Notes: generated by a model from the sequence alone, not told the origin. DNA of 20,639 bases from Acutalibacter sp. (GCA_022801475.1 JAAWSH010000003.1:1-20639); one strand, 5' to 3'. Numbered from the stretch's first letter, positions 1-7,004 are shown. A program made the numbers and translations.

Positions 1-1043
1 TTCATGGTGTTCAGGTTGTGTACCAGGGCCTCCATGGCCTGATAAGTGGCCTTGTCCGTCTCCCGCCAGGCGGTCTCTTTGGCATAGGCCGCGGCGTCGC
101 TGGCCTCCTCCCAGGTGACCTCTTCAAAGCCGTTGTCTTTCTGGTGTTTGGGCAGGAATTTGGCAAAGCGCTCTCCATACTGGTCCACGTTCTTCATGGT
201 GACCTTGCTGTGCAGGGCCACCCGGGCGGCCTCTACCATGGCCTCGGCCTGGCCGTGGGGCATGACCTTCATAAGCTGAAAGAACTGGGTGAGGGCCTTA
301 AAATACTCCTTGTTATAGGTGGCGTCCACCCCCAGGGCCATGGAGTAGTCGAAGATGGGTACGCTCTGTCCCCCGTGCATCTCGTTCTGGTTGGCCTGAA
401 TAGCAATGCAGGCCAGGGCCGCGTAGCTGCGGATGTCCTTTGGCTCCCGCAGGTAGCCGTGGCCAGTGGAGAACCCGTTTTTGAACAGCTTGATCAGGTC
501 AATCTGGCAGCAGGTCTCGGTAAGGGTGTAGAAATCCTTGTCGTGAATGTGGATGTCCCCCTCCTCGTCGGCTTTGGTCAGGTGGGGGGGAATGACGTAC
601 TTGTCATAAAAGCTCTTGGCTCCCTCGGACCCATACTTCAGCATGGTGCCCATGGCGGTGTCCGCGTTAATATTGGCGTTTTCCCGCTTTAGGTCCACGT
701 CCTCAGCGGGGACAAAGGTGAGGGCCGAGTAGATTTTCACCAGCTCGTCGTCCATTTCCCGCAGGCGCTGGTGCTGGGCCCGGTAGAGAATATAGGCCTT
801 GGCGGTTTTAGCGTACCCGGCGGTGATGAGCTTTTCCTCCACAATATCCTGGGTGCGCTCTACGGTGGGGGTTTCCTTCATTTTTTCCAGCTCTGCCACC
901 ACCTGGGCGGTCAGCTGGTCCAGGTCGGCCTCGGTAAAGCGTTCGGCGGCCAGGCGGACGTTGGCCTTGAAGATGGCGTTGCGGATTTTGGTGGCGTCGA
1001 ATTTGACCTCTTGGCCGTTGCGTTTGACAATGATGTTTGGCAT
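1..1043 (-). CDS. nrdD: Anaerobic ribonucleoside-triphosphate reductase, N-terminal part (cut by window edge)
   Basis: Oxygen-sensitive class III ribonucleotide reductase, which makes deoxyribonucleotides for DNA synthesis in anaerobes using a glycyl radical placed by NrdG. The first 347 codons are visible; the catalytic C-terminus and glycyl-radical site lie beyond the left edge. Reading the minus strand from ATG at 1043, the protein opens with MPNIIVKRNGQEVKFDATKI, a typical ATP-cone allosteric domain over roughly residues 1-95. It then shows the family blocks DIHIHDKDFYTLTETCCQID, GFSTGHGYLREP and NQNEMHGGQS. A weak AGGAG-type site at 1058-1063 lies 14 nt from the ATG, somewhat far. It is transcribed alone from a consensus promoter at 1161-1189, separate from aspS, with NrdR-like sites upstream. 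Identity is very secure; whether nrdG follows cannot be seen. Confidence 0.96.
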   Translation of the reverse strand, partial: MPNIIVKRNGQEVKFDATKIRNAIFKANVRLAAERFTEADLDQLTAQVVAELEKMKETPTVERTQDIVEEKLITAGYAKTAKAYILYRAQHQRLREMDDELVKIYSALTFVPAEDVDLKRENANINADTAMGTMLKYGSEGAKSFYDKYVIPPHLTKADEEGDIHIHDKDFYTLTETCCQIDLIKLFKNGFSTGHGYLREPKDIRSYAALACIAIQANQNEMHGGQSVPIFDYSMALGVDATYNKEYFKALTQFFQLMKVMPHGQAEAMVEAARVALHSKVTMKNVDQYGERFAKFLPKHQKDNGFEEVTWEEASDAAAYAKETAWRETDKATYQAMEALVHNLNTM

Positions 1044-1160
1044 CTTGATGGATTCAACTCCCTGATATGTTTAAGCTAAATGCAGCGGTAGTTTCGGTAA
1101 TGGCAAACGTCTTTGGAAAATAAACCCGGGGGAAACGCCCCCTGGGAGGGCACAGTTTCT

Positions 1161-1189
1161 ATTATAGGACAAAAGCCCCGGGCTGTCAA
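1161..1189 (-). promoter_or_regulatory. Promoter of nrdD
   Basis: On the minus strand TTGACA (1184-1189) and TATAAT (1161-1166) are both perfect consensus hexamers, separated by exactly 17 bp. Transcription would start near 1154, giving a leader of about 110 nt before the nrdD ATG. The leader contains a GC-rich hairpin at about 1127-1147 (five G:C pairs plus CCC/GGG around a bulged base), with no U tract after it. Confidence 0.85.
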
Positions 1190-1208
1190 TACCTTCTTTC
1201 CATGCCGT

Positions 1209-1266
1209 GTACTATATCTTGTGTGAATAAAAAATTATCCCAGAGGTATAACCCAAAATATAGGTA
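1209..1266 (-). promoter_or_regulatory. Tandem NrdR-box-like sites upstream of nrdD
   Basis: The 16 bases at 1209-1224 (plus strand GTACTATATCTTGTGT) match the NrdR consensus ACACWATATATWGTGT at 13 of 16 positions. A second, weaker match at 1251-1266 (ACCCAAAATATAGGTA) agrees at 11 of 16. The two start 42 bp apart, close to four helical turns; NrdR is known to bind paired boxes spaced by whole turns. They lie just upstream of the -35 element of the nrdD promoter. The consensus is recalled from the literature and the regulator gene is not in this window, so binding is an inference. Confidence 0.6.
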
Positions 1267-1273
1267 TAGCAAA

Positions 1274-1291
1274 GGGGCCCCGCAAGGCCCC
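1274..1291 (-). terminator. Weak terminator-like hairpin after aspS
   Basis: On the minus strand GGGGCC and GGCCCC pair around a 6-nt loop about 30 nt after the aspS stop, followed only by TTTGCTATA. The stem is strong but the U tract is short, so termination may be incomplete. It separates aspS from the nrdD regulatory region. Confidence 0.4.
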
Positions 1292-1322
1292 GCGCCGCCA
1301 GTGTTTTCTAAGAGAAGCGCCC

Positions 1323-3101
1323 TTACTCCTCCTCTTTTGTCACCGCTATATTCAGTTCCCGCAGTTGTGCCCCGGTCACCTGGCTGGGAGCGCCCATCAT
1401 CACGTCCTGGGCGCTCTGGTTCATGGGGAAGGCGATAACCTCCCGGATGTAGCTCTCGCCAGTGAGCAGCATAATCAGCCGGTCCACCCCGGGGGCAGCG
1501 CCCGCGTGGGGGGGCGCGCCGTAGCAGAAGGCGCTGTACATGGCCGGGAACTTGCCCCGCACGTCCTCCTCGGTCAGGCCCACCAGCTGGAAGGCCTTTA
1601 CCATAATCTCCGGGTCATAGTTCCGCTCCGCGCCAGAGGCCAGCTCGTAGCCGTTGCACACCAGGTCATACTGGCAGGCCCGCAGGTCCAGGGGGTCCAG
1701 CTGGCCCCGCTCCGCCTTTAAGAGGGCCTCCATGCCGCCGTTGGGCATGGAGAAGGGGTTGTGGCCAAACTCCAGCTGGCCGCTCTCCTCGCCAATCTCG
1801 TACATGGGGAAGTCCACAATCCAGCACAGGGCGTACTGGTCCTCGTCCATATGCTCCGGGCAGGCGGCCCCCAGCAGCTTGCGGGCCACGCCGGCGGTCT
1901 TTTGGGCCACGGCTTTGGTCCCGGCGGCCAGCATGACCAGCGAGTTAGGCGTCAGCGCCAGTTCTTCTTGGACCTTTGCGGCCAGGGCCGGGTCGCTGTT
2001 AATGAACTTGGCGATGCCTCCGGCAATCTCCCCCTTCTCGTCCACCTTGAACCAGTAGGCCTTCTGGGCGGTCTGCACCTCCACCTCGGCACAGATTTTG
2101 TCAATGGCCTTGCGGGCCAGGGCGCAGTCGCTTACAGGTACGGCCTTGACCACCGCGTTTTCAAAGGGGCCAAAGCCGCAGCTGCCCAATAAACCGGTGA
2201 CGTCCCGCAGCTTTAGGTCAATGCGCAGGTCGGGCTTGTCGCTGCCGTAGTCCTCCATGGCCTGTAGGTAGGGGATGCGCACAAAGGGCCCGCCGCTGGT
2301 CCGGCTGTAGCAGCCGAACTGCTGAAAGACTGGGGGCAGCACCTTTTCCAGCACGGCGAACACGTCCTCTTGGGTGGCGAAAGCCATCTCCATATCCAGC
2401 TGGTAGAACTCGCCCGGCGACCGGTCCCCCCGGGCGTCCTCGTCCCGGAAGCAGGGGGCGATTTGGAAGTACTTGTCAAAGCCAGAGGCCATCAGCAGCT
2501 GCTTGAACTGCTGGGGCGCCTGGGGCAGGGCGTAAAACTTGCCCGGGTGCTTGCGAGAGGGCACCAGGTAGTCCCGGGCCCCTTCCGGTGAGGAGGCGGT
2601 GAGGATGGGGGTGGTGATCTCCAAAAACCCCTCGTCCTCCATAGCGTGGCGCAGGGCGCTGACCACCCGGCTGCGCAGGACGATATTGCCCTTTACCTGG
2701 GGATTTCGCAGGTCCAGGTAGCGGTAGCGCAGGCGCTGGGCCTCGTCGGCGTCTCGGGAGAAGTTGATCTCAAAGGGCAGCTCGTTGTAGCGGCAGCGGC
2801 CCAGGACCAGGATTTTGCTGGGGGCTATTTCAATATCGCCGGTGGGGATCTTGGGGTTCTTATTGGTGCGTTCCCGGACAGAGCCGGTCACGGCGATGGT
2901 GGTCTCTTTGTTCAGGGGTTTTACCTGGGCCAGCAGGTCCGAGGTTTCAATGACCACCTGGGTGGTGCCGAAGAAGTCCCGCAGAACCAAAAAGGCCACG
3001 CCGCCGCCCACCTCACGGAGGTTTTCCAGCCAGCCGGTAAGGGTGACGGTTTGCCCGGCGTGAGAGAGACGGAGCTCGCCGCAGTTGTGGGTACGATACA
3101 T
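1323..3101 (-). CDS. aspS: Aspartate--tRNA ligase
   Basis: Class II aminoacyl-tRNA synthetase charging tRNA-Asp in the cytoplasm. The 592-residue length is normal for the bacterial type. An OB-fold anticodon domain covers about residues 1-110, class II motif 2 includes FRDED at 218-222, and a bacterial GAD insert lies at about 300-410. Motif 3 reads PHAGAAPGVDRLIMLL near 531-546, where PHGGIALGLDRL is more usual. The motif 2 loop reads GDRSPGEFYQLDMEM instead of the common ADRQPEFTQIDMEM, a one-residue insertion plus changes. The ATG at 3101 has an AGGAG site (3111-3115) nine bases upstream. hisS lies upstream in the same orientation, as in many Firmicutes, but a 745-bp repeat-rich gap separates them. 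I cannot tell by eye whether it also charges tRNA-Asn. Confidence 0.97.
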   Translation of the reverse strand: MYRTHNCGELRLSHAGQTVTLTGWLENLREVGGGVAFLVLRDFFGTTQVVIETSDLLAQVKPLNKETTIAVTGSVRERTNKNPKIPTGDIEIAPSKILVLGRCRYNELPFEINFSRDADEAQRLRYRYLDLRNPQVKGNIVLRSRVVSALRHAMEDEGFLEITTPILTASSPEGARDYLVPSRKHPGKFYALPQAPQQFKQLLMASGFDKYFQIAPCFRDEDARGDRSPGEFYQLDMEMAFATQEDVFAVLEKVLPPVFQQFGCYSRTSGGPFVRIPYLQAMEDYGSDKPDLRIDLKLRDVTGLLGSCGFGPFENAVVKAVPVSDCALARKAIDKICAEVEVQTAQKAYWFKVDEKGEIAGGIAKFINSDPALAAKVQEELALTPNSLVMLAAGTKAVAQKTAGVARKLLGAACPEHMDEDQYALCWIVDFPMYEIGEESGQLEFGHNPFSMPNGGMEALLKAERGQLDPLDLRACQYDLVCNGYELASGAERNYDPEIMVKAFQLVGLTEEDVRGKFPAMYSAFCYGAPPHAGAAPGVDRLIMLLTGESYIREVIAFPMNQSAQDVMMGAPSQVTGAQLRELNIAVTKEEE

Positions 3102-3152
3102 GATGAATCACTCCTAAGAGAATAGTGTGTAAAAGAAAGGAACCGCCAGAAA

Positions 3153-3259
3153 AGACCGGCAGATAGAAGGGTGCAGGGGCAATGCTCCTGCCGGGGTCCA
3201 GGGCGAGAAGCCCTGGCCGCCGGAGGCGACCTTGCCCTTGAGGCGGCGCGAAAGCAAAA
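3153..3259 (+). repeat. GC-rich double-hairpin intergenic repeat, copy A
   Basis: Begins with AGACCGGCAGATAGAAGGG. It then has hairpin 1 (3173-3191, GCAGGGGC paired with GCTCCTGC around AAT) and hairpin 2 (3198-3216, CCAGGGC paired with GCCCTGG around GAGAA), followed by GCGACCTTGCCCTT and a GGCGGCGCGAAAG tail. The same order of blocks recurs inverted at 3738-3818 and partly at 5190-5250 and 11060-11118. It lies just upstream of aspS, in the orientation opposite to the gene. Confidence 0.7.
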
Positions 3260-3334
3260 TAGGGAAACACCTGCCGGCCGATTTCCCAAAGATAAAAAGG
3301 GAGCATAGACGCGCGCCGCCCAGCTAGCCAGCAA

Positions 3335-3510
3335 ATTGTAAAAATCAGCGGAGCGGGTTTTTACAAGAGCGGAAGGTAAGCGGGCAGGAGCCCAAGAGGG
3401 GAGGGCGTAATCATCCCCCAATAATATTGTCAAACCAGCGAAGCAGGTTTTTACAAGAGGGGAAGGTAAGCAGAGATGCCCCCAAGAAGGGAAGCTGTAA
3501 TCAGCCGAAA
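3335..3510 (+). repeat. Two tandem ~90-bp imperfect direct repeats
   Basis: Unit 1 (3335-3425) and unit 2 (3426-3510) share blocks exactly 90 bp apart, including TTTTTACAAGAG, GGAAGGTAAG and CCCAAGARGG. About three quarters of the aligned positions (61 of 80 counted) are identical. Each unit starts with an inverted repeat; in unit 1 it is perfect, TTGTAAAAA (3336-3344) against TTTTTACAA (3358-3366). Function unknown. Confidence 0.75.
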
Positions 3511-3737
3511 TTTTTTATATTTATTGGCAGGGCCAGGAGTCTTATGGCTGGGAGCGGCTTCTGCGAAAGCAGGGGAGAAGAGCTTTTGCTACAGGGTAGG
3601 AGGATCTTATTGGGGAATCTACCAGCGGGCCGCTATTTCGGCGGTGTTCCACCGGCGAAAGGCGCTGGGGGAGCGGCGCGGAACGGGGCGGTTCTCTTTG
3701 GGCTATCTACTTTTGGCGGGGATGGGGGGACTACGTT

Positions 3738-3818
3738 CACTTTCCGCGCCGCTAAGGGCAAGGTCGCGGGGGCTTCTCGTCCCCGCACCCCTCGGCAGGA
3801 GCTTTGCCCCTGCACTCT
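3738..3818 (-). repeat. GC-rich double-hairpin intergenic repeat, copy B
   Basis: Inverted relative to copy A. On the minus strand, hairpin 1 (3795-3813) is GCAGGGGC/GCTCCTGC around AAA. Hairpin 2 (3766-3786) is GCGGGG/CCCCGC around a loop that keeps GAGAA. The tail GCGACCTTGCCCTT is identical to copy A. Stem 2 differs from copy A on both sides in a compensatory way. It begins about 30 nt after the hisS stop codon. Confidence 0.7.
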
Positions 3819-3846
3819 TTTGCCGCTACGCTGCTTTCTCTTTGGG

Positions 3847-5133
3847 CTAGAGGGTCAGGCCTTCCGGTTTGGTGGTGGCGGTTAGGTAGCTCTCTATGAA
3901 TTTTTCGCCGATCTCCACCGGCTCGGCTTGGCCGGTTTTCATCTCCTTCATTTGGGCCTGTCCAGTGGCCAGCTCTTCCTCACCCAGCACCAGGCTATAC
4001 CGGGCCCCGATTTTATCCGCGTACTTCATCTGGGCCTTCAGCCCCCGGCCGCACACATCGCAGTCTGCCGCCACGCCGCAGCTGTGCAGCAGGTCGCAAA
4101 GCTCCAGGGCCTTCGTCTGGGCCGCCGGCCCCATGGAGGCAATGTACACCTGGCAGCGGGTCCCCTGGTCAAAGTCCGCACCCTGTTCCTCCAGGGCCAA
4201 GAGAATGCGGTCCAGTCCCAGGCCAAAGCCCAGGGCCGGGGTGGGCTTGCCGCCCATCTCCTCGATCAGGCCGTCATACCGCCCGCCGCCGCCCAGAGCA
4301 ATGCCCAGGCTTTGGGAGGGGAATTCGAACACAGTCCGGGTGTAGTAATCCAGGCCCCGCACCAGGCCGGGGTCCAGGGTAAAGTCAATACGCAGGGCAG
4401 TCAAAAGCTCCTGCACCCGGGCAAAGTGGCTTTTGCAGTCCTGGCAGAGGTACTGGGTGATTTTCGGCGCGCCAGCGGCAATCTCCTGGCACTGGGGGCT
4501 CTTGCAGTCCAGAATGCGCATGGGGTTGCGGTCCAGCCGGGAGAGGCAGGTCTCGCACAGCTGGTCCCTGCGGGCGCTGAAGTATTCTTTCAGGGCCTTG
4601 TGGTATTCCTTCCGGCAGGCAGAGCAGCCAATGGAGTTTAGTTGCAGGCCCACGTCGTGCAGGCCCAGGCGTTTGAAAGCGGACATGGCCATGGCAATCA
4701 GCTGGGCGTCGGCCACAGGCTCGGCGGCGCCGAACACCTCGGTGCCAAAGGTGCGGAACTCCCGCATACGGCCGGCTTGGGGTTTTTCATAGCGGTAGCA
4801 GGGAATATTATAGTACAGCCGTACCGGGTAGCCGCTGTTATACAGGCCGTTTTCCAGCATGGCCCGGGCTGCCCCGGCGGTACCCTCGGGCCGCAGGGTT
4901 ACAGAGCGCCCGCCCTTATCTGTAAAGGTATACATCTGTTTTTCCACCACGTCGGTTACGTCGCCCATGCCTCGTTGGAAGAGCTCGGTGTGCTCAAACA
5001 CCGGGGTGCGTATTTCAGCAAAGCCGTTCAGCTCCGCCTCACTGACCAGGGCCTGCTCCACCGCGCGCCATTTGGCGGTCTGGGCTGGGGTCAGGTCCTG
5101 GGTGCCCTTTGGGGCCTTGGTAATCAGATCCAT
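3847..5133 (-). CDS. hisS: Histidine--tRNA ligase
   Basis: Class II synthetase charging tRNA-His. From ATG at 5133 the protein has 428 residues, usual for the family. Motif 2 region RPEGTAGAARA lies at 81-91 and the CYRYEKPQAGRMREF block at 112-126. The histidine-specific motifs LDYYTRTVFEF (261-271) and GGGGRYDGL (281-289) follow, then a C-terminal anticodon-binding domain. The insertion domain (about 168-235) holds several Cys pairs (CSAC, CETC, CKSPQC, CQDC), suggesting a metal-binding knuckle as in many Firmicutes HisRS. An in-frame GTG at 5145 would add four residues, but AGGATGTGA then sits almost on it, whereas that site is well placed for the ATG at 5133. A TTGATT-17-TATAAT promoter lies at 5319-5347. 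Confidence 0.97.
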   Translation of the reverse strand: MDLITKAPKGTQDLTPAQTAKWRAVEQALVSEAELNGFAEIRTPVFEHTELFQRGMGDVTDVVEKQMYTFTDKGGRSVTLRPEGTAGAARAMLENGLYNSGYPVRLYYNIPCYRYEKPQAGRMREFRTFGTEVFGAAEPVADAQLIAMAMSAFKRLGLHDVGLQLNSIGCSACRKEYHKALKEYFSARRDQLCETCLSRLDRNPMRILDCKSPQCQEIAAGAPKITQYLCQDCKSHFARVQELLTALRIDFTLDPGLVRGLDYYTRTVFEFPSQSLGIALGGGGRYDGLIEEMGGKPTPALGFGLGLDRILLALEEQGADFDQGTRCQVYIASMGPAAQTKALELCDLLHSCGVAADCDVCGRGLKAQMKYADKIGARYSLVLGEEELATGQAQMKEMKTGQAEPVEIGEKFIESYLTATTKPEGLTL

Positions 5134-5189
5134 ATAGAAAATCACATCCTAATAAGAATTTTCAGAGGAAAGAGAACAGCGCGCCCTGT

Positions 5190-5250
5190 AGACCGGCGGA
5201 CAGAAGAGGGCAGGGACCCACCCCCGCACCCACTGCCGCCGCGCCGCTTT
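5190..5250 (+). repeat. Partial copy C of the GC-rich intergenic repeat
   Basis: Starts with AGACCGGCGGACAGAAGAGG, matching the start of copy A (AGACCGGCAGATAGAAGGG), then GGCAGGGACC and a GCCGCCGCGCCGC tail before a T-rich stretch. The regular hairpins of copies A and B are not preserved. As with copy A, it lies just upstream of a synthetase start codon (hisS) in opposite orientation. Confidence 0.5.
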
Positions 5251-5270
5251 TTTCACTTTTTGGTTCATGT

Positions 5271-5299
5271 AAAAAAGGGCGCGCCTCCTTGGCTCGCCC
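5271..5299 (-). terminator. Intrinsic terminator, for mgsA or as attenuator of hisS
   Basis: On the minus strand GGGCGAGCC pairs with GGCGCGCCC (eight of nine pairs) around AAGGA, followed directly by TTTTTT. It is about 60 nt after the mgsA stop, so it can end the minD-mgsA transcripts. It also lies only about 13 nt downstream of the predicted start site of the hisS promoter (5319-5347), where it would stop most hisS transcripts unless disrupted. No T-box sequence (AGGGTGGNACCGCG) is visible. Confidence 0.7.
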
Positions 5300-5318
5300 C
5301 TCTGGGTGGCCTCCCCTT

Positions 5319-5347
5319 ATTATAAAGGGAACGGCCCATTTAATCAA
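5319..5347 (-). promoter_or_regulatory. Candidate hisS promoter
   Basis: TTGATT (5342-5347) and TATAAT (5319-5324) on the minus strand are separated by 17 bp. It lies immediately after the mgsA stop codon, and the predicted leader to hisS is about 180 nt. The terminator hairpin at 5271-5299 lies between it and the gene. Confidence 0.6.
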
Positions 5348-5361
5348 TAGCTTGAAAAAAT

Positions 5362-5760
5362 TTACCCTTTCACAATATCCCGCCAGTCCAGGTCGCCCCG
5401 CTCCAGGCCATGTACAAGAACCTCCGCTGTGGCAATATTGGTGGCCACAGGGATATTGTGCTGGTCGCACAAACGCAGCAGGTTTAAGGCGCTGGGTTCG
5501 TTGCTTTGGGGATTCAATGGATCCCGGAAAAACAGCAGCAGATCAATCTCGTCACAGGAAATGCGGGCGGCAATCTGCTGGTCTCCGCCCTGGGAGCCGC
5601 TTAAAAACCGCTGTAGGCTTAGGCCCGTGGCCTCGGAAATCATCTTGCCCGTCGTGCCGGTGCCGCATAAGCTGTGGTGGCTTAATATGCCGCAATAAGC
5701 AATGCAAAACTGCACCATCAATTCCTTTTTGGCGTCGTGCGCTGTCAAAGCAATGTTCAT
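5362..5760 (-). CDS. mgsA: Methylglyoxal synthase
   Basis: Converts dihydroxyacetone phosphate to methylglyoxal and phosphate, a bypass of lower glycolysis used when sugar phosphates build up. At 132 residues it is a typical short Firmicutes form. Visible family blocks are [14 protein letters not shown] at the N-terminus, the phosphate-binding TGTTGK (about 34-39), [10 protein letters not shown] with the catalytic Asp at 60, FFRDPL (77-82) and [10 protein letters not shown] near the C-terminus. A strong GGAGGAG site sits about 8 nt upstream of the ATG. It follows minD with a 79-nt gap, an arrangement common in Clostridia, and may also have its own promoter at 5792-5820. Very confident. Confidence 0.97.
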   Translation of the reverse strand: MNIALTAHDAKKELMVQFCIAYCGILSHHSLCGTGTTGKMISEATGLSLQRFLSGSQGGDQQIAARISCDEIDLLLFFRDPLNPQSNEPSALNLLRLCDQHNIPVATNIATAEVLVHGLERGDLDWRDIVKG

Positions 5761-5791
5761 ACAAAACTCCTCCGTTCAACAGTATAATAAA

Positions 5792-5820
5792 ATTATATAA
5801 TAGGCGTTTCTGCTTGGTAA
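5792..5820 (-). promoter_or_regulatory. Possible mgsA promoter
   Basis: TTACCA (5815-5820, four of six consensus bases) and TATAAT (5792-5797) on the minus strand, 17 bp apart, in the minD-mgsA gap. Transcription would start about 25 nt before the mgsA ATG. The surroundings are AT-rich, so a chance match is possible. Confidence 0.5.
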
Positions 5821-5839
5821 TCATAAAGGACCCTTGGCC

Positions 5840-6580
5840 CTATAGTCTGCTGGGCATGGGCACAGCTTCTCCTTCCAGCCGAGCCGCCATGCGGGAGAGG
5901 GCCATCATGCCGGGCGAATCCTCCCGGGCGGGTTCGCCCTTTTGGAATGCCGCGGCCAGAGAGATGTCCTCTGGGACAAGGCCAAACAGCCGCAGGCCCG
6001 AGGCGTCAATAATGGCGTCCAGGTCGTTGTAGACCCCGGCTTCGTCAAAAGCTTCGTCGTTAAAGCGGTTGATGGCTAGACGCTTGTCCGCCACCTCTAG
6101 CCGGTCCAAAAGCTGACGCACCGTACTGGCGCTGCGCACGCACACAGGGTCTGGGCTGCAAATCACCAGGGCCCGGTCAGCCGCGCAGGCGGCGGAGCGG
6201 AAGCCATCCCCCACTCCAGCGGGGGAATCCAGCAGCACATGGTCGTAATAACGCTTCAATAGGGGCACCAGCCGCCGCATGACCCCAGGGCTCACCCGGT
6301 TTTCGCCGCTGGCAGGCGCGGGCAAAAGAAACAGTCCCTGGCTGCCCGGGCAGGGATAAATGGCCTCCGCCGGAGAACACCGGCCGAACACCACGTCGGA
6401 GCTGTCAAAAACTAGGCTTTCCTCCGTGCCGGTCATACGGTCCAGGCTTCTCAGCCCAGCGTCGCAGTCCACCAGGAGAACCCGGCGGCCGCGGCGAGCC
6501 AGCGCACGGCCCAAGCCGACCGCGGCGGTGGACTTGCCCACGCCGCCCTTTCCGGAGGTGATAACGGACGCAATTCCCAT
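5840..6580 (-). CDS. minD: MinD-type septum-site ATPase
   Basis: ParA/MinD-family ATPase that, in the classical Min system, binds the membrane as an ATP dimer and recruits MinC to block FtsZ rings at the poles. The start chosen is ATG at 6580 (246 aa): GAGGTGG lies 8 nt upstream and the protein then begins MGIASVITSGKGGVGKST, the canonical MinD start with deviant Walker A (residues 10-18). Upstream codons to 6637 are open but overlap the promoter. Other blocks are LLVDCDAGLRSLD, DHVLLDSPAGVGDGF (Walker B/A' region) and the C-terminal MAARLEGEAVPMPSRL, where MinD carries its amphipathic membrane helix. It is shorter and more diverged than typical MinD (about 265-270). No minC or minE is adjacent. 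Another MinD-like role is possible. Confidence 0.85.
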   Translation of the reverse strand: MGIASVITSGKGGVGKSTAAVGLGRALARRGRRVLLVDCDAGLRSLDRMTGTEESLVFDSSDVVFGRCSPAEAIYPCPGSQGLFLLPAPASGENRVSPGVMRRLVPLLKRYYDHVLLDSPAGVGDGFRSAACAADRALVICSPDPVCVRSASTVRQLLDRLEVADKRLAINRFNDEAFDEAGVYNDLDAIIDASGLRLFGLVPEDISLAAAFQKGEPAREDSPGMMALSRMAARLEGEAVPMPSRL

Positions 6581-6602
6581 ATGGAACACCACCTCGTCTA
6601 TC

Positions 6603-6631
6603 ATCTTACCACAGAAATGGAGTTTTGTCAA
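6603..6631 (-). promoter_or_regulatory. Promoter of minD
   Basis: TTGACA (6626-6631) and TAAGAT (6603-6608) on the minus strand with 17 bp between. The predicted start site is near 6596, so the ribosome binding site (6589-6595) falls at the very 5' end of the RNA. This supports ATG 6580 over upstream starts, which would not be transcribed. Confidence 0.8.
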
Positions 6632-6943
6632 AAACAAATATTATTTTTTAAGAATTATATTGAATGCGCACAAAAAACAGAACGAAGATTTGTTATCTCT
6701 TGAAGCTCATTTTTCAATATTTTAGCCAACTGGGGAATAAATTCATTGTATAATCAGATTTGGAGAAATTGTTTTCCATTATAGTTAACGCAGTTCAAAA
6801 GAGGTAATACCTCTGGTAATACCTCTTTTGAACCTGGCGGCACGGGTATGCCCGCGCCGCGCTGCTTGAAAATCGCCATGTACCGATTTTCAAGTGTGTT
6901 TACTATATACGGATGGGTCACAATTCTTCCGGCTTTTTCCAAG
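6632..6943. other. AT-rich gap with two perfect inverted repeats, where minC is often found
   Basis: Between the minD promoter and the pbp2 terminator no gene is credible. Two perfect inverted repeats stand out: GTTCAAAAGAGGTA (6793-6806) with TACCTCTTTTGAAC (6820-6833), 14 bp around a 13-nt loop that repeats GGTAATACCTCT; and CTTGAAAATCG (6865-6875) with CGATTTTCAAG (6884-6894), 11 bp around 8 nt. Neither is followed by a U tract on either strand. The left 200 bases are much more AT-rich than the flanking genes. Confidence 0.6.
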
Positions 6944-6979
6944 AAAAAAGGACACACGGCCCTGCTGGCCCGTATGCCC
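6944..6979 (-). terminator. Terminator of the mreB-pbp2 cluster
   Basis: On the minus strand GGGCATACGGGCC pairs with GGGCCGTGTGTCC (12 of 13 positions, including two G:U) around loop AGCA, followed by TTTTTTC. It starts 25 nt after the pbp2 stop codon and separates the shape cluster from minD. Confidence 0.9.
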
Positions 6980-7004
6980 TTTTGTTGTGTTGATAAGGTA
7001 CGGC

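Larger units (their letters stand above)
3102..3846. other. Repeat-rich gap between hisS and aspS, no gene
   Basis: This 745-bp stretch holds no convincing gene, although reading frames of up to about 150 codons are open on the plus strand; their translations resemble no known family and run through repeats. It contains two double-hairpin repeat copies in opposite orientation (3153-3259 and 3738-3818), a ~90-bp imperfect tandem repeat (3335-3510), and a 14-bp direct repeat TTCTCTTTGGGCTA at 3692-3705 and 3836-3849, the second overlapping the hisS stop codon. No good promoter for aspS was found; the best hint is TTGACA at 3428-3433 (minus) without a matching -10. aspS may depend on read-through from hisS. 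Confidence 0.6.

Noticed and set aside
18..692. 224-codon open frame on the plus strand at the left edge, and 771-1079
   Set aside because: Antisense to nrdD, whose protein is clearly conserved; these are GC-rich shadow frames.
3427..3885. Plus-strand frames of 124-152 codons between hisS and aspS
   Set aside because: They run through tandem and inverted repeats and into the hisS 3' end, with no family resemblance.
5134..5145. GTG start of hisS at 5145
   Set aside because: AGGATG would sit almost on this GTG, whereas it is well placed for ATG 5133, which also begins the conserved MDLITKAPKGTQD.
5134..5361. T-box riboswitch upstream of hisS
   Set aside because: The T-box core sequence is absent and the distance from the promoter to the terminator is far too short for a specifier loop.
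6754..6957. 67-codon minus-strand frame between pbp2 and minD
   Set aside because: It is the translation of two inverted repeats and part of the pbp2 terminator; no ribosome site.
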